Under the pieces are notes generated by a model. That model did not search any database. It saw nothing but the letters and a program-made list of their open reading frames with translations, and was not told the DNA's origin. The translations under genes were made by a program, and so were the position numbers. 64,000 nucleotides of DNA. It comes from Candidatus Thiodiazotropha sp. (ex Monitilora ramsayi) (lineage in GTDB: Bacteria > Pseudomonadota > Gammaproteobacteria > Chromatiales > Chromatiaceae). The stretch spans positions 118,848 to 182,847 of the forward strand of contig JAHXIP010000007.1 in assembly GCA_025655575.1 (NCBI GenBank). Reading direction: 5' to 3'. This document shows positions 19,897-30,200 of this stretch, one piece after another; position 1 is the stretch's first letter; every line of letters starts with the position of its first letter.

Positions 19897-20319
19897 CTTG
19901 GGTCTGTCCTCAGATTGTAGAGGGTAAAAAATCAGTAATTTCTGTATTACTAACAATAGTTAGCGGCATGGCATATCGATTATTGAGCCATCTCTAAAAA
20001 ACGTACTTGGCTTTAATGTGCGTGTTGTTAAAGAGGATGGATGCTGGTTTGTGGGTATAGGGTTATCTGGTTGAATATGAAGAGAAAAACATCTGGTCGA
20101 TGGGGTTTGTTTATGACAAAGAATCACCAATTCTCTGCAGGATGAATGATTGAGAAGAGCGTGAGATTGAGCGTTATGGTCTTTCCAATATTAAATTTTG
20201 TTAAAAAACCCAGTAAAAAATAAGGAAATTTGTCCAGGCAGCGTCTAGACTAAAACTGATCTAATCGTTCTAATTGTTCCAGTCGTTCCATTCCGCTGTA
20301 GTTGATCTGGACCGATATC
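19897..20319. promoter_or_regulatory. AT-rich divergent control region
   Basis: About 420 bp without genes between the divergent chemoreceptor and HTH-receiver genes. It is AT-rich in its centre (for instance 20190-20225). Just before the second gene, at 20262-20288, are three direct 9-bp repeats (TAATCGTTC, TAATTGTTC, CAGTCGTTC) that could be binding sites for a repeating DNA-binding protein. Confidence 0.4.
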
Positions 20320-20931
20320 ATGCCAAATGTGAAGTTATTGACACCTGCGGCTGTGGCAGGATTACTCGGGGTCTCACCCGTCACCGTAAGTAAATGGGCC
20401 CGCAAAGGTCTGCTTCAGGCGCATGTCACACAGGGTGGCCACCGGCGTTTTACCTACACGGAGATTCAGCGGTTTGCCCGTGATCGAGGCATGACTTTGT
20501 TTCTTGAGTCAGATGCCCCCTTGCGTATTCTGATCGTGGAGGATGATAGGCAGTTCTCTGATTTTCTCTATGAAGCACTGTCCGGAGATGGATTCGACCT
20601 TGAGGTAATCGTTGCGAATGATGGCTTCGAGGCGGGCAGGCAATTGCAGAAGTCTCTTCCACAAATCGTTCTCCTTGACATTATGCTGCCCGGTATCGAC
20701 GGCTTTACTGTCTGCCAGCAGCTTCATAATGATCCTGAGACCCGTCAAATCAGGGTCATCGCCATGACCGGTTACTACACCATAGAGAATGTAAACCGCA
20801 TTCTTAAGGCAGGAGCTGAGGCTTGCCTGGAAAAACCATTCACGACATCACAGTTATTCGATGCTCTCAATTTGGCTGATGTCAAGGATGCGCCGCTATC
20901 CGGTTCAGCGTCCAAGAGGCACAACAAATGA
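20320..20931 (+). CDS. Response regulator with N-terminal excisionase/MerR-type HTH and C-terminal receiver
   Basis: A 203-residue protein with a reversed layout. A helix-turn-helix of the MerR/excisionase type comes first (about residues 5-55, LTPAAVAGLLGVSPVTVSKWARKG with GGHRRFTYTEIQRF), followed by a CheY-like receiver (about 68-185). The receiver has the acidic pair VEDD, phospho-acceptor Asp in LLDIMLPGIDG, the Thr of AMTGYY and Lys in EKPF, so it should be phosphorylatable. The GGHRRF motif is typical of small phage-like HTH domains. It lies directly before the GGDEF-EAL and hybrid kinase genes, which may form one pathway with it. Three direct 9-bp repeats lie upstream. Confidence 0.88.
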   Translation: MPNVKLLTPAAVAGLLGVSPVTVSKWARKGLLQAHVTQGGHRRFTYTEIQRFARDRGMTLFLESDAPLRILIVEDDRQFSDFLYEALSGDGFDLEVIVANDGFEAGRQLQKSLPQIVLLDIMLPGIDGFTVCQQLHNDPETRQIRVIAMTGYYTIENVNRILKAGAEACLEKPFTTSQLFDALNLADVKDAPLSGSASKRHNK

Positions 20932-20989
20932 AGGGGTGGATGACTTGTGATTGTTGGTTAAATAACGCTCATCAAAGCCAGGCATTGTC

Positions 20990-23845
20990 GTGTTGAGTCT
21001 CTGGCCCTGGGTGCACCAGCGATTAACGGTTAAGAGTCATCATGCCCCAGATGCATTCATGACGTTGCTCGGCCGAGTTTTAATGTGTGTTTATCTGCCC
21101 GCTTTATTGATTCTTTGGCTGGGAGTTATGGTTGCCTTGTGGTTTGAGCAGGGTGCCGTAGAAACTCGTTTGGGTAACGAGGGTGCAAAACAACTGGTGG
21201 ATGTTGAAGGTGATTGGCTGAGCCAGCTGAATGAGAGTGTAAAAGACCTTCAGGTTCTGACAGGGCACCAAGCATTACAAAATTGGTTAAGAGATGGTGA
21301 TGTAAAGACATCTTCTGATCTGAAAAACGCCATGTTCTACTTTTTAGCGAGTAAGCGTATCTATGATCAGGTGAGATTGATCGATGCTGAGGGTATGGAG
21401 CGTGTCCTGATAAATCATGATGAGGAACACACCACTATCGTTTCAAAAGAAGCGCTGCGATCGGTATCTCATCGAAGCTATTTTAGTGAGAGTATGAGGA
21501 TGACCGGGGAGGGTGTTTTTCTATCCCCGCTAAGTCTGAGTCATGAGAATAATTCTCTCAAAACGCCGAATAAGTCAACTGTTCATATCGCCGCCCCCTT
21601 CTTTTTCAATGAAAAAAAGGGAGGGGTGGTTGTTATTAGTTTCTCAGTAGAATCCTTACTGTCTGGGTATGGGGGAAAAAAAGTTCGGGATACAGGCGGT
21701 CTTAAAATTCTGAATAATAAAGGCAACTTCGTATATGGTGCAGATATAAACCAAGAGTGGGGTTTTGTCTATTCAGATACGAATAAAGTAAAGCAGTTTA
21801 AGGATTACTATCCCACGACTTGGTCTAGTATCAATCAATCCACTACTGGTGTTGTGTATGAAAATGGTTTAGGCCATGCATTTCGAAGAATACAGTATTC
21901 CAACAAAAGTTTAAGCGGAATTGAATATGGTGGTGAACAAGAGTTGGTGTTTTTGCGGGTTATACCGCAGGAGGCGGTAACGAGAGATGTGGAAAGCCTG
22001 CGGCAAGCCACCTTGATCATCGGACTTGCTGTCAGCGTATTGTTACTTTTATTTCTTCTGTTCTACGTCAGGCTATTACAGTCTCATCAGAGATATCAGC
22101 ATGAGGTTGTCGGTCTAAAAACGAGACTCAAGGCTGTTATGGATACGACGTCAGATGCGATTCTCTCATTTGATAGCGATGGGATGGTCAGCTCCTACAA
22201 CATGGCAACATTGAGAATGTTTGCCTGCGATGCGAGGACCTTCAGCCACTCACGTCTGCAGGATTTGATTCCGGATGGAGAGAGTGAGCTTAGTCAACTG
22301 TTGCAAAAACAACTGAGCACGCCAGACGGATCAATGTTGAATCTGCGTCGTGAATTCAATGCCAGGCGATTCAATGATGAGTGGTTCCCGTTGGAACTGT
22401 CATTAACAGAGACTGTGGTGAATGGAGGCAGGCAGCTTATTGCTATTGCGCGAGATATTTCTGATCGTAAGGCTTCCGAAGAGAAGATTCATCGCAAGGT
22501 ATTATTTGATGATCTGACTAATCTGCCGAACCGTATTTTATTGCGTACTAAGTTGGAGTCCCTTATCACGCTGTCCCTGCGTCGTAAAACGTTTGGTGCT
22601 TTACTTTTCATGGATCTTGATAATTTTAAAAATATCAATGATTCCATGGGGCATCTGACAGGGGATGTATTGTTGTGTCGGGTGGCTGAGCGGTTGACGA
22701 ACTCCTTGAGAAGTGAAGATGTGGTTTCCCGTCTCGGTGGAGATGAATTCGTAGTGGTTTTGCCGATGCTTGACGAAGATCAGAATCAAGCCTCGGTCAC
22801 GGCTCGCGACGTTGCAGAAAAACTACGTCAGGCACTCAACCAGCCTGTTTTACTGGATGGTCATGAGTATGTCATTACCCCAAGTATTGGTGTCGTGTTA
22901 TTACCGTCAGAAGGAACAAATGCCGATGATCTGTTGAGGCAGGCCGATACAGCCATGTATCGGGCCAAGTCATCTGGACGAAACACCATACGTTTTTTTC
23001 ATCCGAGTATGCAGGCTGAGGTAAATGACCGGCTCAGGGTTGGTAAGGAGTTGCGTCAAGCGATCGAGCGGGGAGAGTTAGAGCTATATCTGCAGCCCCA
23101 GGTTGATGTGGAATTTGAGTGTGTTGTCGGCGCAGAGGCATTGATCCGCTGGAATCATCCAGTACGGGGATTGCTGGCGCCCTCTGAATTTATTTCTCAT
23201 GCAGAGGAATTGGGTTTGATTGGTGAGATTGGCGAATGGACCTTGCGTGAAGGATTTTCAATTCTCCAACGCTTGCTTGAAGAGCGACCCTGTCCCGGTC
23301 TGGAGAGTCTTGCTATCAATGTCAGTCCGCGACATTTTCGTAGTCCTCTTTTTTTAAGTCGTCTAAAGATATTGATGCAGGAGTTCAATATGCCTGCACA
23401 TAGGATCGAGTTGGAGATTACAGAAAATCTATTGTTAGAGGACGTCGAAGAAGCTGTTATCAAGATGAATGCCGTCAAGGCGCTGGGTGTTCGCTTTGCT
23501 ATCGATGACTTTGGAACGGGTTTCTCTTCACTGGCCTATCTAAAACGTTTGCCGGTGGGACGGTTAAAGATTGATCGTTCATTTATTACTGATGTGAATA
23601 CGGATACCCACAATGCTGCAATTGTTGAGACGATTCTTGCAATGGCAAAAATTCAACAGTTAGCTGTTACTGCAGAAGGTGTGGAGTTGCCTGAGGAAAA
23701 AGCCTGGTTAATGGATAGGGGTTGCAACCATATTCAGGGATATCTTTACAGTCGTCCATTGACGGTTAATGATTTTGTTCGATTTTGTATGGATTTCTCT
23801 GATAAAACCTCCCTTCGGGTTGAGGCTGGGACATATGATCGGTAG
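20990..23845 (+). CDS. Membrane sensor with PAS, GGDEF and EAL domains
   Basis: c-di-GMP turnover protein of 951 residues. It has two membrane helices (about 29-51 and 340-363) enclosing a periplasmic Cache-like sensor, a PAS domain (about 380-495), GGDEF (motif GGDEF at about 583 with an RSED inhibitory site five residues before) and EAL (from about 690, motif GAEALIRW). EAL catalytic residues are all visible: E of EAL, N in NVSPRHF, E in LEITEN, DDFGTGFSS, K in LKIDRSF, E in AEGVE and Q in IQGYLYSRP. Both activities may therefore be intact. The start is a GTG at 20990. Its end overlaps the next kinase gene by 11 bases, indicating co-translation. Confidence 0.92.
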   Translation: MLSLWPWVHQRLTVKSHHAPDAFMTLLGRVLMCVYLPALLILWLGVMVALWFEQGAVETRLGNEGAKQLVDVEGDWLSQLNESVKDLQVLTGHQALQNWLRDGDVKTSSDLKNAMFYFLASKRIYDQVRLIDAEGMERVLINHDEEHTTIVSKEALRSVSHRSYFSESMRMTGEGVFLSPLSLSHENNSLKTPNKSTVHIAAPFFFNEKKGGVVVISFSVESLLSGYGGKKVRDTGGLKILNNKGNFVYGADINQEWGFVYSDTNKVKQFKDYYPTTWSSINQSTTGVVYENGLGHAFRRIQYSNKSLSGIEYGGEQELVFLRVIPQEAVTRDVESLRQATLIIGLAVSVLLLLFLLFYVRLLQSHQRYQHEVVGLKTRLKAVMDTTSDAILSFDSDGMVSSYNMATLRMFACDARTFSHSRLQDLIPDGESELSQLLQKQLSTPDGSMLNLRREFNARRFNDEWFPLELSLTETVVNGGRQLIAIARDISDRKASEEKIHRKVLFDDLTNLPNRILLRTKLESLITLSLRRKTFGALLFMDLDNFKNINDSMGHLTGDVLLCRVAERLTNSLRSEDVVSRLGGDEFVVVLPMLDEDQNQASVTARDVAEKLRQALNQPVLLDGHEYVITPSIGVVLLPSEGTNADDLLRQADTAMYRAKSSGRNTIRFFHPSMQAEVNDRLRVGKELRQAIERGELELYLQPQVDVEFECVVGAEALIRWNHPVRGLLAPSEFISHAEELGLIGEIGEWTLREGFSILQRLLEERPCPGLESLAINVSPRHFRSPLFLSRLKILMQEFNMPAHRIELEITENLLLEDVEEAVIKMNAVKALGVRFAIDDFGTGFSSLAYLKRLPVGRLKIDRSFITDVNTDTHNAAIVETILAMAKIQQLAVTAEGVELPEEKAWLMDRGCNHIQGYLYSRPLTVNDFVRFCMDFSDKTSLRVEAGTYDR

Positions 23846-26800
23846 GCTTCCGCTTCGCAGATTGCTACCTATGGCGCTTGTGGTGTTCATTATCCCACCG
23901 GTGATCTTGCTCTCTTATTGGCATTACCAGGTTGGGCGAGAAGCGCTTCTGGAGCGTTATCATAGGCAAGCAGAAATAGACATGGTGAGTTTTCACCGAT
24001 TTGTTGAGAAAGGGCTGGCTCTGGATCAACATGAGTTACTGGACCACGCGGTAGTAAGTCTGGCTGATTACCCATATTTTTCACGCGCTGTCGGTGTTAA
24101 TGATGAGCAGCTGGTATTTTTGTCATCGCAAGAAGTATTGGTTGGAGAGTTTCTGCGTGATGTTGATCCAATGCTTGCGTCAACCTGGCCAGACAGGAAT
24201 CAAGCTTTCGTAAGGTATGAGGAAAGTGATGCAAGGATGGGGGCTTACCATCCGATTGCTATTGATTTGAAAGCAGACGATGTGGATATTGCACGAGTTG
24301 GGTGGCTCTATCTCGAACTCGATATAAGTCAAGTATTGACTGATCATTACCTGTCTGCGGTCAGGCATGTTTTGACTGCATCCGTTGTTGTGTTGATTTT
24401 TTCTTTTCTGCTGTGGTGGTGGCTGACGCGTAATCTGACGATTCCATTGTCGGTGCTTACAGGTGCTGTTAAGACACTGGCAAGCGGTAACAAAAAAGGT
24501 GGTATTCAGGAAACGGGCAGCCTTGAACTGTCTCACCTTGCTCGTGCATTCAACGAAATGGATCGGGAAATCAGTAAGCGTTATTTGGCCTTGAAGCGTC
24601 AGAAAAAGTTCTATCGGGCATTAAGTGAAACAAATCAGACAATCCTTCATGCTCAAGGTGAAGATGCGCTTTTACAGGGTGTTTGCCACGCGGCAGTCAA
24701 GGCGGGGATGAAGTTGGTATGGATTGGCTATTTAGACAAACGTGCTGACAGTTTAAGGATTGCATTTTCCTCTGGCGACGATACTGACTGGCTCAGTACG
24801 GTATGCAGGCATATCGGGCTGGATAATGATCCACTTGCCATGTCAGTTAAGCTGGGTGAAGAAAAGGTTATCAGTATTGATACTGACAATGCCAATGAGA
24901 GCCATTGGCATGCTGAGGCAAAATTGAATGGTTTTACTGCAGGCGCAGCGTTACCCATCTCTAGAGGTGGCAAGAAAATAGGTGGTTTGGTGGTAATGCT
25001 GGATGATCATGCTCTGCTCGATGAGTCTGGCATTCAATTGTTGAGGGAGATGGCGGCTGATCTCAGTTATGCGCTTGATACCCTTGATAAGGAAGCTGCG
25101 CGCAGGCAAATTGAACAAAGACTGGCAGGTGATCGTGCTCTGCTCAGAACGTTGATTGATACCATACCGGATATGATTTTCTTTAAAGATAGCGTTCAGA
25201 CCTACCTGGGTTGCAATCGCGCTTTTGAGAAGCTTGTTGCTATGCCTGAAGAGAAAGTGGTTGGTGGTATGGATCAAGATGTTTTTCCAGAACATCTTGC
25301 GCGTGAATTCTATGAACAAGACAAGCAAATACTTCAATCCGGTTCCGCAAGACGAAGCTCGGATTGGATGGAGTACCCTGACGGCCGCAGGGTACTGATG
25401 GATATTGTAAAAAGTCCCTATCGTGGCGCAGACGGTAAAGTGATGGGCCTGATCGGTGTGGGACGTGACGTCACGGCTGAATATCAGGCTGGAAAATTAC
25501 AGCAGCAAACCCTTGAGCTTCTGCAGAATGCAGAACGTCTCTCGAATCTTGGTTCGTGGGCCTATGATCCGAATACTGGTCAGATGCAACTGTCAGAGAT
25601 GATATATTCGATTCTTGGATTTAATCAAGACAAAATTGCGCCGCATTTTAAACATTTTCTGCAACGCTGCCTGCCAGAAGATAGGAGACAGATTAAGCAG
25701 ATCTTCCAAGCGCTAAAGACAGGCAAGGTTGATGAATTCCATAAAGAACATAGGATTGTTCTGCCTGGCGGAGAGATGCGGCATTTAATAACACGGGGTC
25801 GTGTCGCTAAAGACAGTGCACAGAAATTCAGCATGATGGGGACGTTACAGGATGTTACTACACAGAAGGTTGCTGAAGATGAACGAAATCGTGCTTGGGA
25901 GGCGGTACGTAAAGCCCAAAAGTATGAAGCAATTGGTGAACTGACAGGAGGGATAGTACGGGATCTCAATAATATACTTGCACCGATTCTTGGTTTTTCT
26001 GAGATGGCACGTCGATCAGATAACATCTCAGATGAAAAGTTACAGTATTATTTGCAACATATCAGTGAGTCGGCTGTCCGAGGACGGGACTTGATTGCTC
26101 ATCTAATGTCCATGAGCCGTGATGAATCTGTCACTAGGGCAAAAGCACAGGATTTGCCTCCATTGATTGAAAAAGCAGTAAATATGCTACGTGCAACCTT
26201 ACCTCCCGGTATTCAGATCTCTGTTGAATGTGGCGAAAAAATACCTAAAGTTGTGATCAATTCAGTGCACCTTGATCTAATGGTAGTCAATCTATGTGTC
26301 AATGCTAGAGATGCTATCGGTAGTAATGGTGAAATTAGAATCACCCTTGACAAGGTACAGAACCTGAATGTGACTTGCACTGCATGCGGTTCTAAAGTCT
26401 ATGGTGATTATGTTGAACTACGTGTGGAAGACAGTGGCAAAGGGATGTCGAATGAACAGATCGGTAATCTGTTTGAGCCGTTCTTTACGGCGAAGAGTGC
26501 AAATATCGAGAAAAGTCGCATGGGTCTGGGTGCCTTGCAGGGTTTGCTGCAAAGTTACGGAGGTCATGTGTTGGTAGAATCTGAGCTTGGTCATGGCGCG
26601 TGTTTTCGTCTGTTTCTGAAACAAGAGGTAGATGAGGAAAGCTTGCAATGTGACACTCACCAAACAACCACCTTTGATCATCCATTCACTTCACAGCGTG
26701 TCCTGTTGGTAGATGATGAAGCCTCTGTTACCTTGTTTATGCAGGAGTATCTTGAGTTAAAGGGTTTATGCGTTGAAGCATTTACCGATAGTGAGAAGGC

Positions 26801-27092
26801 GTTACAACATTTCATTCAGGCACCTGCCTCGTTCGATCTTTTAATAACGGACCAGGCAATGCCGGCAATGACGGGCCTCAAGTTGATTGAGCAGATACAT
26901 GAAATCAGACCGGAAATGCCTGTGATGCTCTGTACGGGATACAGTACAGAAATTAACGCTGACAATGCTGCAGAGCGAGGGATAAAATATTACCTTGATA
27001 AGCCAGTGGTTCTGGATGAACTGTTAAGTGCGTTATATATCTGCTTGTATAACCTCGATCGGGGGCGCCTCAATGATGAATCTAAGTCCTGA
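23835..27092 (+). CDS. Hybrid histidine kinase-like protein lacking the phospho-acceptor histidine
   Basis: A 1085-residue membrane sensor with two membrane helices (about 12-30 and 175-197), HAMP, GAF (about 265-410), two PAS domains (about 425-680), a histidine kinase core and a receiver (about 975-1085). The H-box reads GGIVRDLNNIL: residue 709, normally His in HDFNN, is Arg (codon CGG at 25959). The ATP-binding boxes (NLCVNARDAI, VEDSGKGM, FEPFFTA, GLGALQG) and the receiver Asp (LLITDQAMPAM) and Lys (LDKPV) remain. It may act as a regulated scaffold, a phosphatase-like partner or a receiver for another kinase. The start ATG at 23835 overlaps the previous gene. Confidence 0.9.
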   Translation: MIGRLPLRRLLPMALVVFIIPPVILLSYWHYQVGREALLERYHRQAEIDMVSFHRFVEKGLALDQHELLDHAVVSLADYPYFSRAVGVNDEQLVFLSSQEVLVGEFLRDVDPMLASTWPDRNQAFVRYEESDARMGAYHPIAIDLKADDVDIARVGWLYLELDISQVLTDHYLSAVRHVLTASVVVLIFSFLLWWWLTRNLTIPLSVLTGAVKTLASGNKKGGIQETGSLELSHLARAFNEMDREISKRYLALKRQKKFYRALSETNQTILHAQGEDALLQGVCHAAVKAGMKLVWIGYLDKRADSLRIAFSSGDDTDWLSTVCRHIGLDNDPLAMSVKLGEEKVISIDTDNANESHWHAEAKLNGFTAGAALPISRGGKKIGGLVVMLDDHALLDESGIQLLREMAADLSYALDTLDKEAARRQIEQRLAGDRALLRTLIDTIPDMIFFKDSVQTYLGCNRAFEKLVAMPEEKVVGGMDQDVFPEHLAREFYEQDKQILQSGSARRSSDWMEYPDGRRVLMDIVKSPYRGADGKVMGLIGVGRDVTAEYQAGKLQQQTLELLQNAERLSNLGSWAYDPNTGQMQLSEMIYSILGFNQDKIAPHFKHFLQRCLPEDRRQIKQIFQALKTGKVDEFHKEHRIVLPGGEMRHLITRGRVAKDSAQKFSMMGTLQDVTTQKVAEDERNRAWEAVRKAQKYEAIGELTGGIVRDLNNILAPILGFSEMARRSDNISDEKLQYYLQHISESAVRGRDLIAHLMSMSRDESVTRAKAQDLPPLIEKAVNMLRATLPPGIQISVECGEKIPKVVINSVHLDLMVVNLCVNARDAIGSNGEIRITLDKVQNLNVTCTACGSKVYGDYVELRVEDSGKGMSNEQIGNLFEPFFTAKSANIEKSRMGLGALQGLLQSYGGHVLVESELGHGACFRLFLKQEVDEESLQCDTHQTTTFDHPFTSQRVLLVDDEASVTLFMQEYLELKGLCVEAFTDSEKALQHFIQAPASFDLLITDQAMPAMTGLKLIEQIHEIRPEMPVMLCTGYSTEINADNAAERGIKYYLDKPVVLDELLSALYICLYNLDRGRLNDESKS

Positions 27093-27290
27093 TTTGTGGA
27101 TTTCTGGCGCGCTGATTGCTGTCAGGTTACTATTCTGAGCTATTCTTTTCTTCGAGTTCAATAATCAGAAAAGCGAAGCGAATTGAATCAGCTACTGGAT
27201 CCTGTTTAAGTGCTACTATTCCAACAGCTGGATCTAATATGTACCCTCATATGGTGTGCTTATCCTTATGTATGCGAATAGGGAGCTCTA

Positions 27291-30200
27291 ATGCCTGACA
27301 GTCTGTTTCCTGATCTGGATGCAGAGATTTTACTCAATGCTCTGTTGGCCGAAATTCAGGATGTCGGTTTAGTTACCTGGAGTGCTGAAGGGCGCATCAC
27401 CTCGTTGAGTGAAAGTTGTGTTCGGCTTATGCAACTGCCGAGCGCGGCTTCAGTAGGTGGGCCTGTGTCCATACTTTGGGAATCCCCTTGCCGGGATTTC
27501 ATGACCTCATTCGATCGATTTCAAGAAAATATTTCAGAAACGCGATTTGAGCAGGCGCTCTGCCTGATGCGTGATGGTGCTCCTTATTGGATCGATCTTA
27601 CTGTACGTCGATGCCCGGCCGCTTGTGGAAAGACGTCGGCTTATATGATGGTCGTTCGTGATATCACGCAAAAGCGAAATGCGCTGACCTATGCAGAGAA
27701 AGCGCAAGATCTTTTTGATGCTGTGTTCCGCGGGATACCTGACGCAGCGATTTTTGTGGACCCTGAAAGACAAATATTGAAAGTCAGTATGGGAGTTGAA
27801 GCCGTCTTTGGCTATAAGCAGACCGAACTGGTTGGCAGTGGTATCAAAATGCTATATGCCAAAGACGAGGATTACGATCTCCAGGGAAGACTGCGTTATA
27901 ATCCTGCTAAGGCACCTGATTATACAACCTATGTGACCGAGTACCGCAGAAAGGATGGACAGCCTTTTTCTGCCGCGACAGTGGGTGGGCCACTGCATGA
28001 TCGGCATGGTGAGTTGCTGGGTTATATTGAGGTGCTGAGGGATATCACTGATCAGATGTGTCTAGAGAGTGATTTACGCGAGCAGAGCGAAATGCTCAAT
28101 TCGATTTTCCGTCAACTTCCCTTCGCACTAGGTGTTTCAGATAAACACAGAAATATTGTCCAAATGAGCGATGCGGCATTGGATCTGTTCGAGTATCAAC
28201 AAACCGAGATGGTGGGTAGTTCGACCCGCATGGTCTATCCCAGTGATGAAGCATTCAGACATGCTGGCGAAATCATTTATTCATCCCGCCCCGGCGAACT
28301 TGTGATTGTTGATTTGATAGCAAAGAGTGGCCGCGAATTTAAAGGGCGTATTCAGGTCTCTCCCCTTTATGATAATGAACGGCAGCTCACAGGCTATTTG
28401 ACCGCAATAGAGGACGTCACTGATCAGCTGGATGATTTTGAAAAATTACGGCAGTACGAACAGATGGTTTCTGCCAGCAGCGATGCACTGGTCCTGCTGG
28501 ATAAGGATCATCGCTATCTTGTCGCCAATGATGCCTATCTCTCCCTGTGGAAAAAGAGCAGACATGAGCTCATTGGCAAGCATATTTCCCAGAATGTGGG
28601 GGAAGGGTTTTATGATTCGATATCTGCGCCCTCCTTCCAAAGATGTTTGGATGGAGAGGTTGTGCGGTTTGGTGCAACCCTTGTCAACTACCCAGGTAAG
28701 AGCATCTATGCAGAAGCGAGACATGATCCCTATCGGGATGAACATGGTGCGATCAGTGGTGTTTTACTGACAGTAAAGGATGTCACGGAAAGCCACCTGG
28801 CTGAGCAGGCGCTACGCTACAGCCAGCAGCGCCTCAATGAAGCGGCGAAATTTGCCGCATTTGCTCTTTGGGAGATAGATGTTGATGGTGCGAATATTGT
28901 CGAGGACATAGTGCTTAGGCGTTTGCTTGGTTACGATCAGACGGATGACTTGGGGACTTTCCAAAAATGGATGGGGATTATACCGGAACCGGATCGTTCC
29001 AGGACCATTGAAATCTTTGAGGAATTGTTTTCTGGCTCCTACCCCTTTGCCGAGTGGAAACATGCCGTCTATACAAAAAATGGTGAATTGATTTATTTGG
29101 AAGTCTCGGCCAAGTTGGTTGAAAAGGCGGGAAAACAAAGAGTCATGGGTATTAGTCGCGATGTCACTGCTGCGGTTGTGGAGCAAGACCGACTTCGACT
29201 TTATAAAGAAATTGTCTCTAATAGTGGAGACCCGCTTATCTATATCAGCCGTGATGGTGTCTTTAGGGCAGTCAATCAAGCCTACTGCGATTTGTGGGAT
29301 AAGCAGAGTAATGAGATCGAGGGTCATCGGGTGGAGGAGATTGTCGGTGCCGCTTTCTATACAGAAAAAGTTAAACCGATTTTCGAGAGATGTACTGCCG
29401 GTGAATTTGTTAGCAGTGAGATTGAGGTATTTCATTTGCCTGTGGGATACCGTTTTATTGAGGCAACCTGGAGTCCCTTTAGGGATAAGCAGAGAGAGAT
29501 TCAGGGAGTTGTTGTCAGCCTGAGAGATGCTACTGAAATACGCAATGCCACGGTAGCGTTGAAAGAGAGCGAAGAGAAGTTCCGTGCCATCTTCGATAAT
29601 ACGCCGATTGGTATCGGTATTCTCGATTTTCAGGATGCTTCGATTATAGACATCAATCAGGCCGCGTTGAAGATATACGGTTACACACAGGATGAGATCA
29701 AACGGCTGACACCCTGGGATATCATTGACGGGATTACACAGGATAATTTCCTGAGCAATTGGGAGCGAGTAAGGAATACTGAGGGAGTGACCTTCGAATC
29801 ATTGCACCGAAGGAAAGATGGTTCGATGATAAATGTTCTGGTCAGTGCAAAAACTGTTGAGCTGAAAGGGCAGGAAGTGCTGATAGGCACAGTGACCGAT
29901 ATCACCCGTCAAAAACGTCTCGAGTCATTAGTCAGATCTCAGGAAGCGCAATACCGCACACTGGTCGAGTCTACCTCGGCTATTCTTTTTTCGGCAGATC
30001 CGGAATCGTTCAAATTCACCTTTGTCAGTAAGGAAGCTGAATCGATCCTCGGTTATCCACTCTCTGACTGGTTGGATGATCCTGATTTCTGGGTTTCACA
30101 CATACACCCGGATGATCGTGACTGGGCGCCAGAGTATTGTGTTGAGTCGACGCGTGATCAGCAAGACCATAGTTTCAATTACCGTATGATTGCAGCTGAC

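Noticed and set aside
20320..20490. Phage excisionase or mobile element remnant
   Set aside because: The HTH is fused to a complete receiver domain and no integrase, attachment site or other phage gene is nearby.
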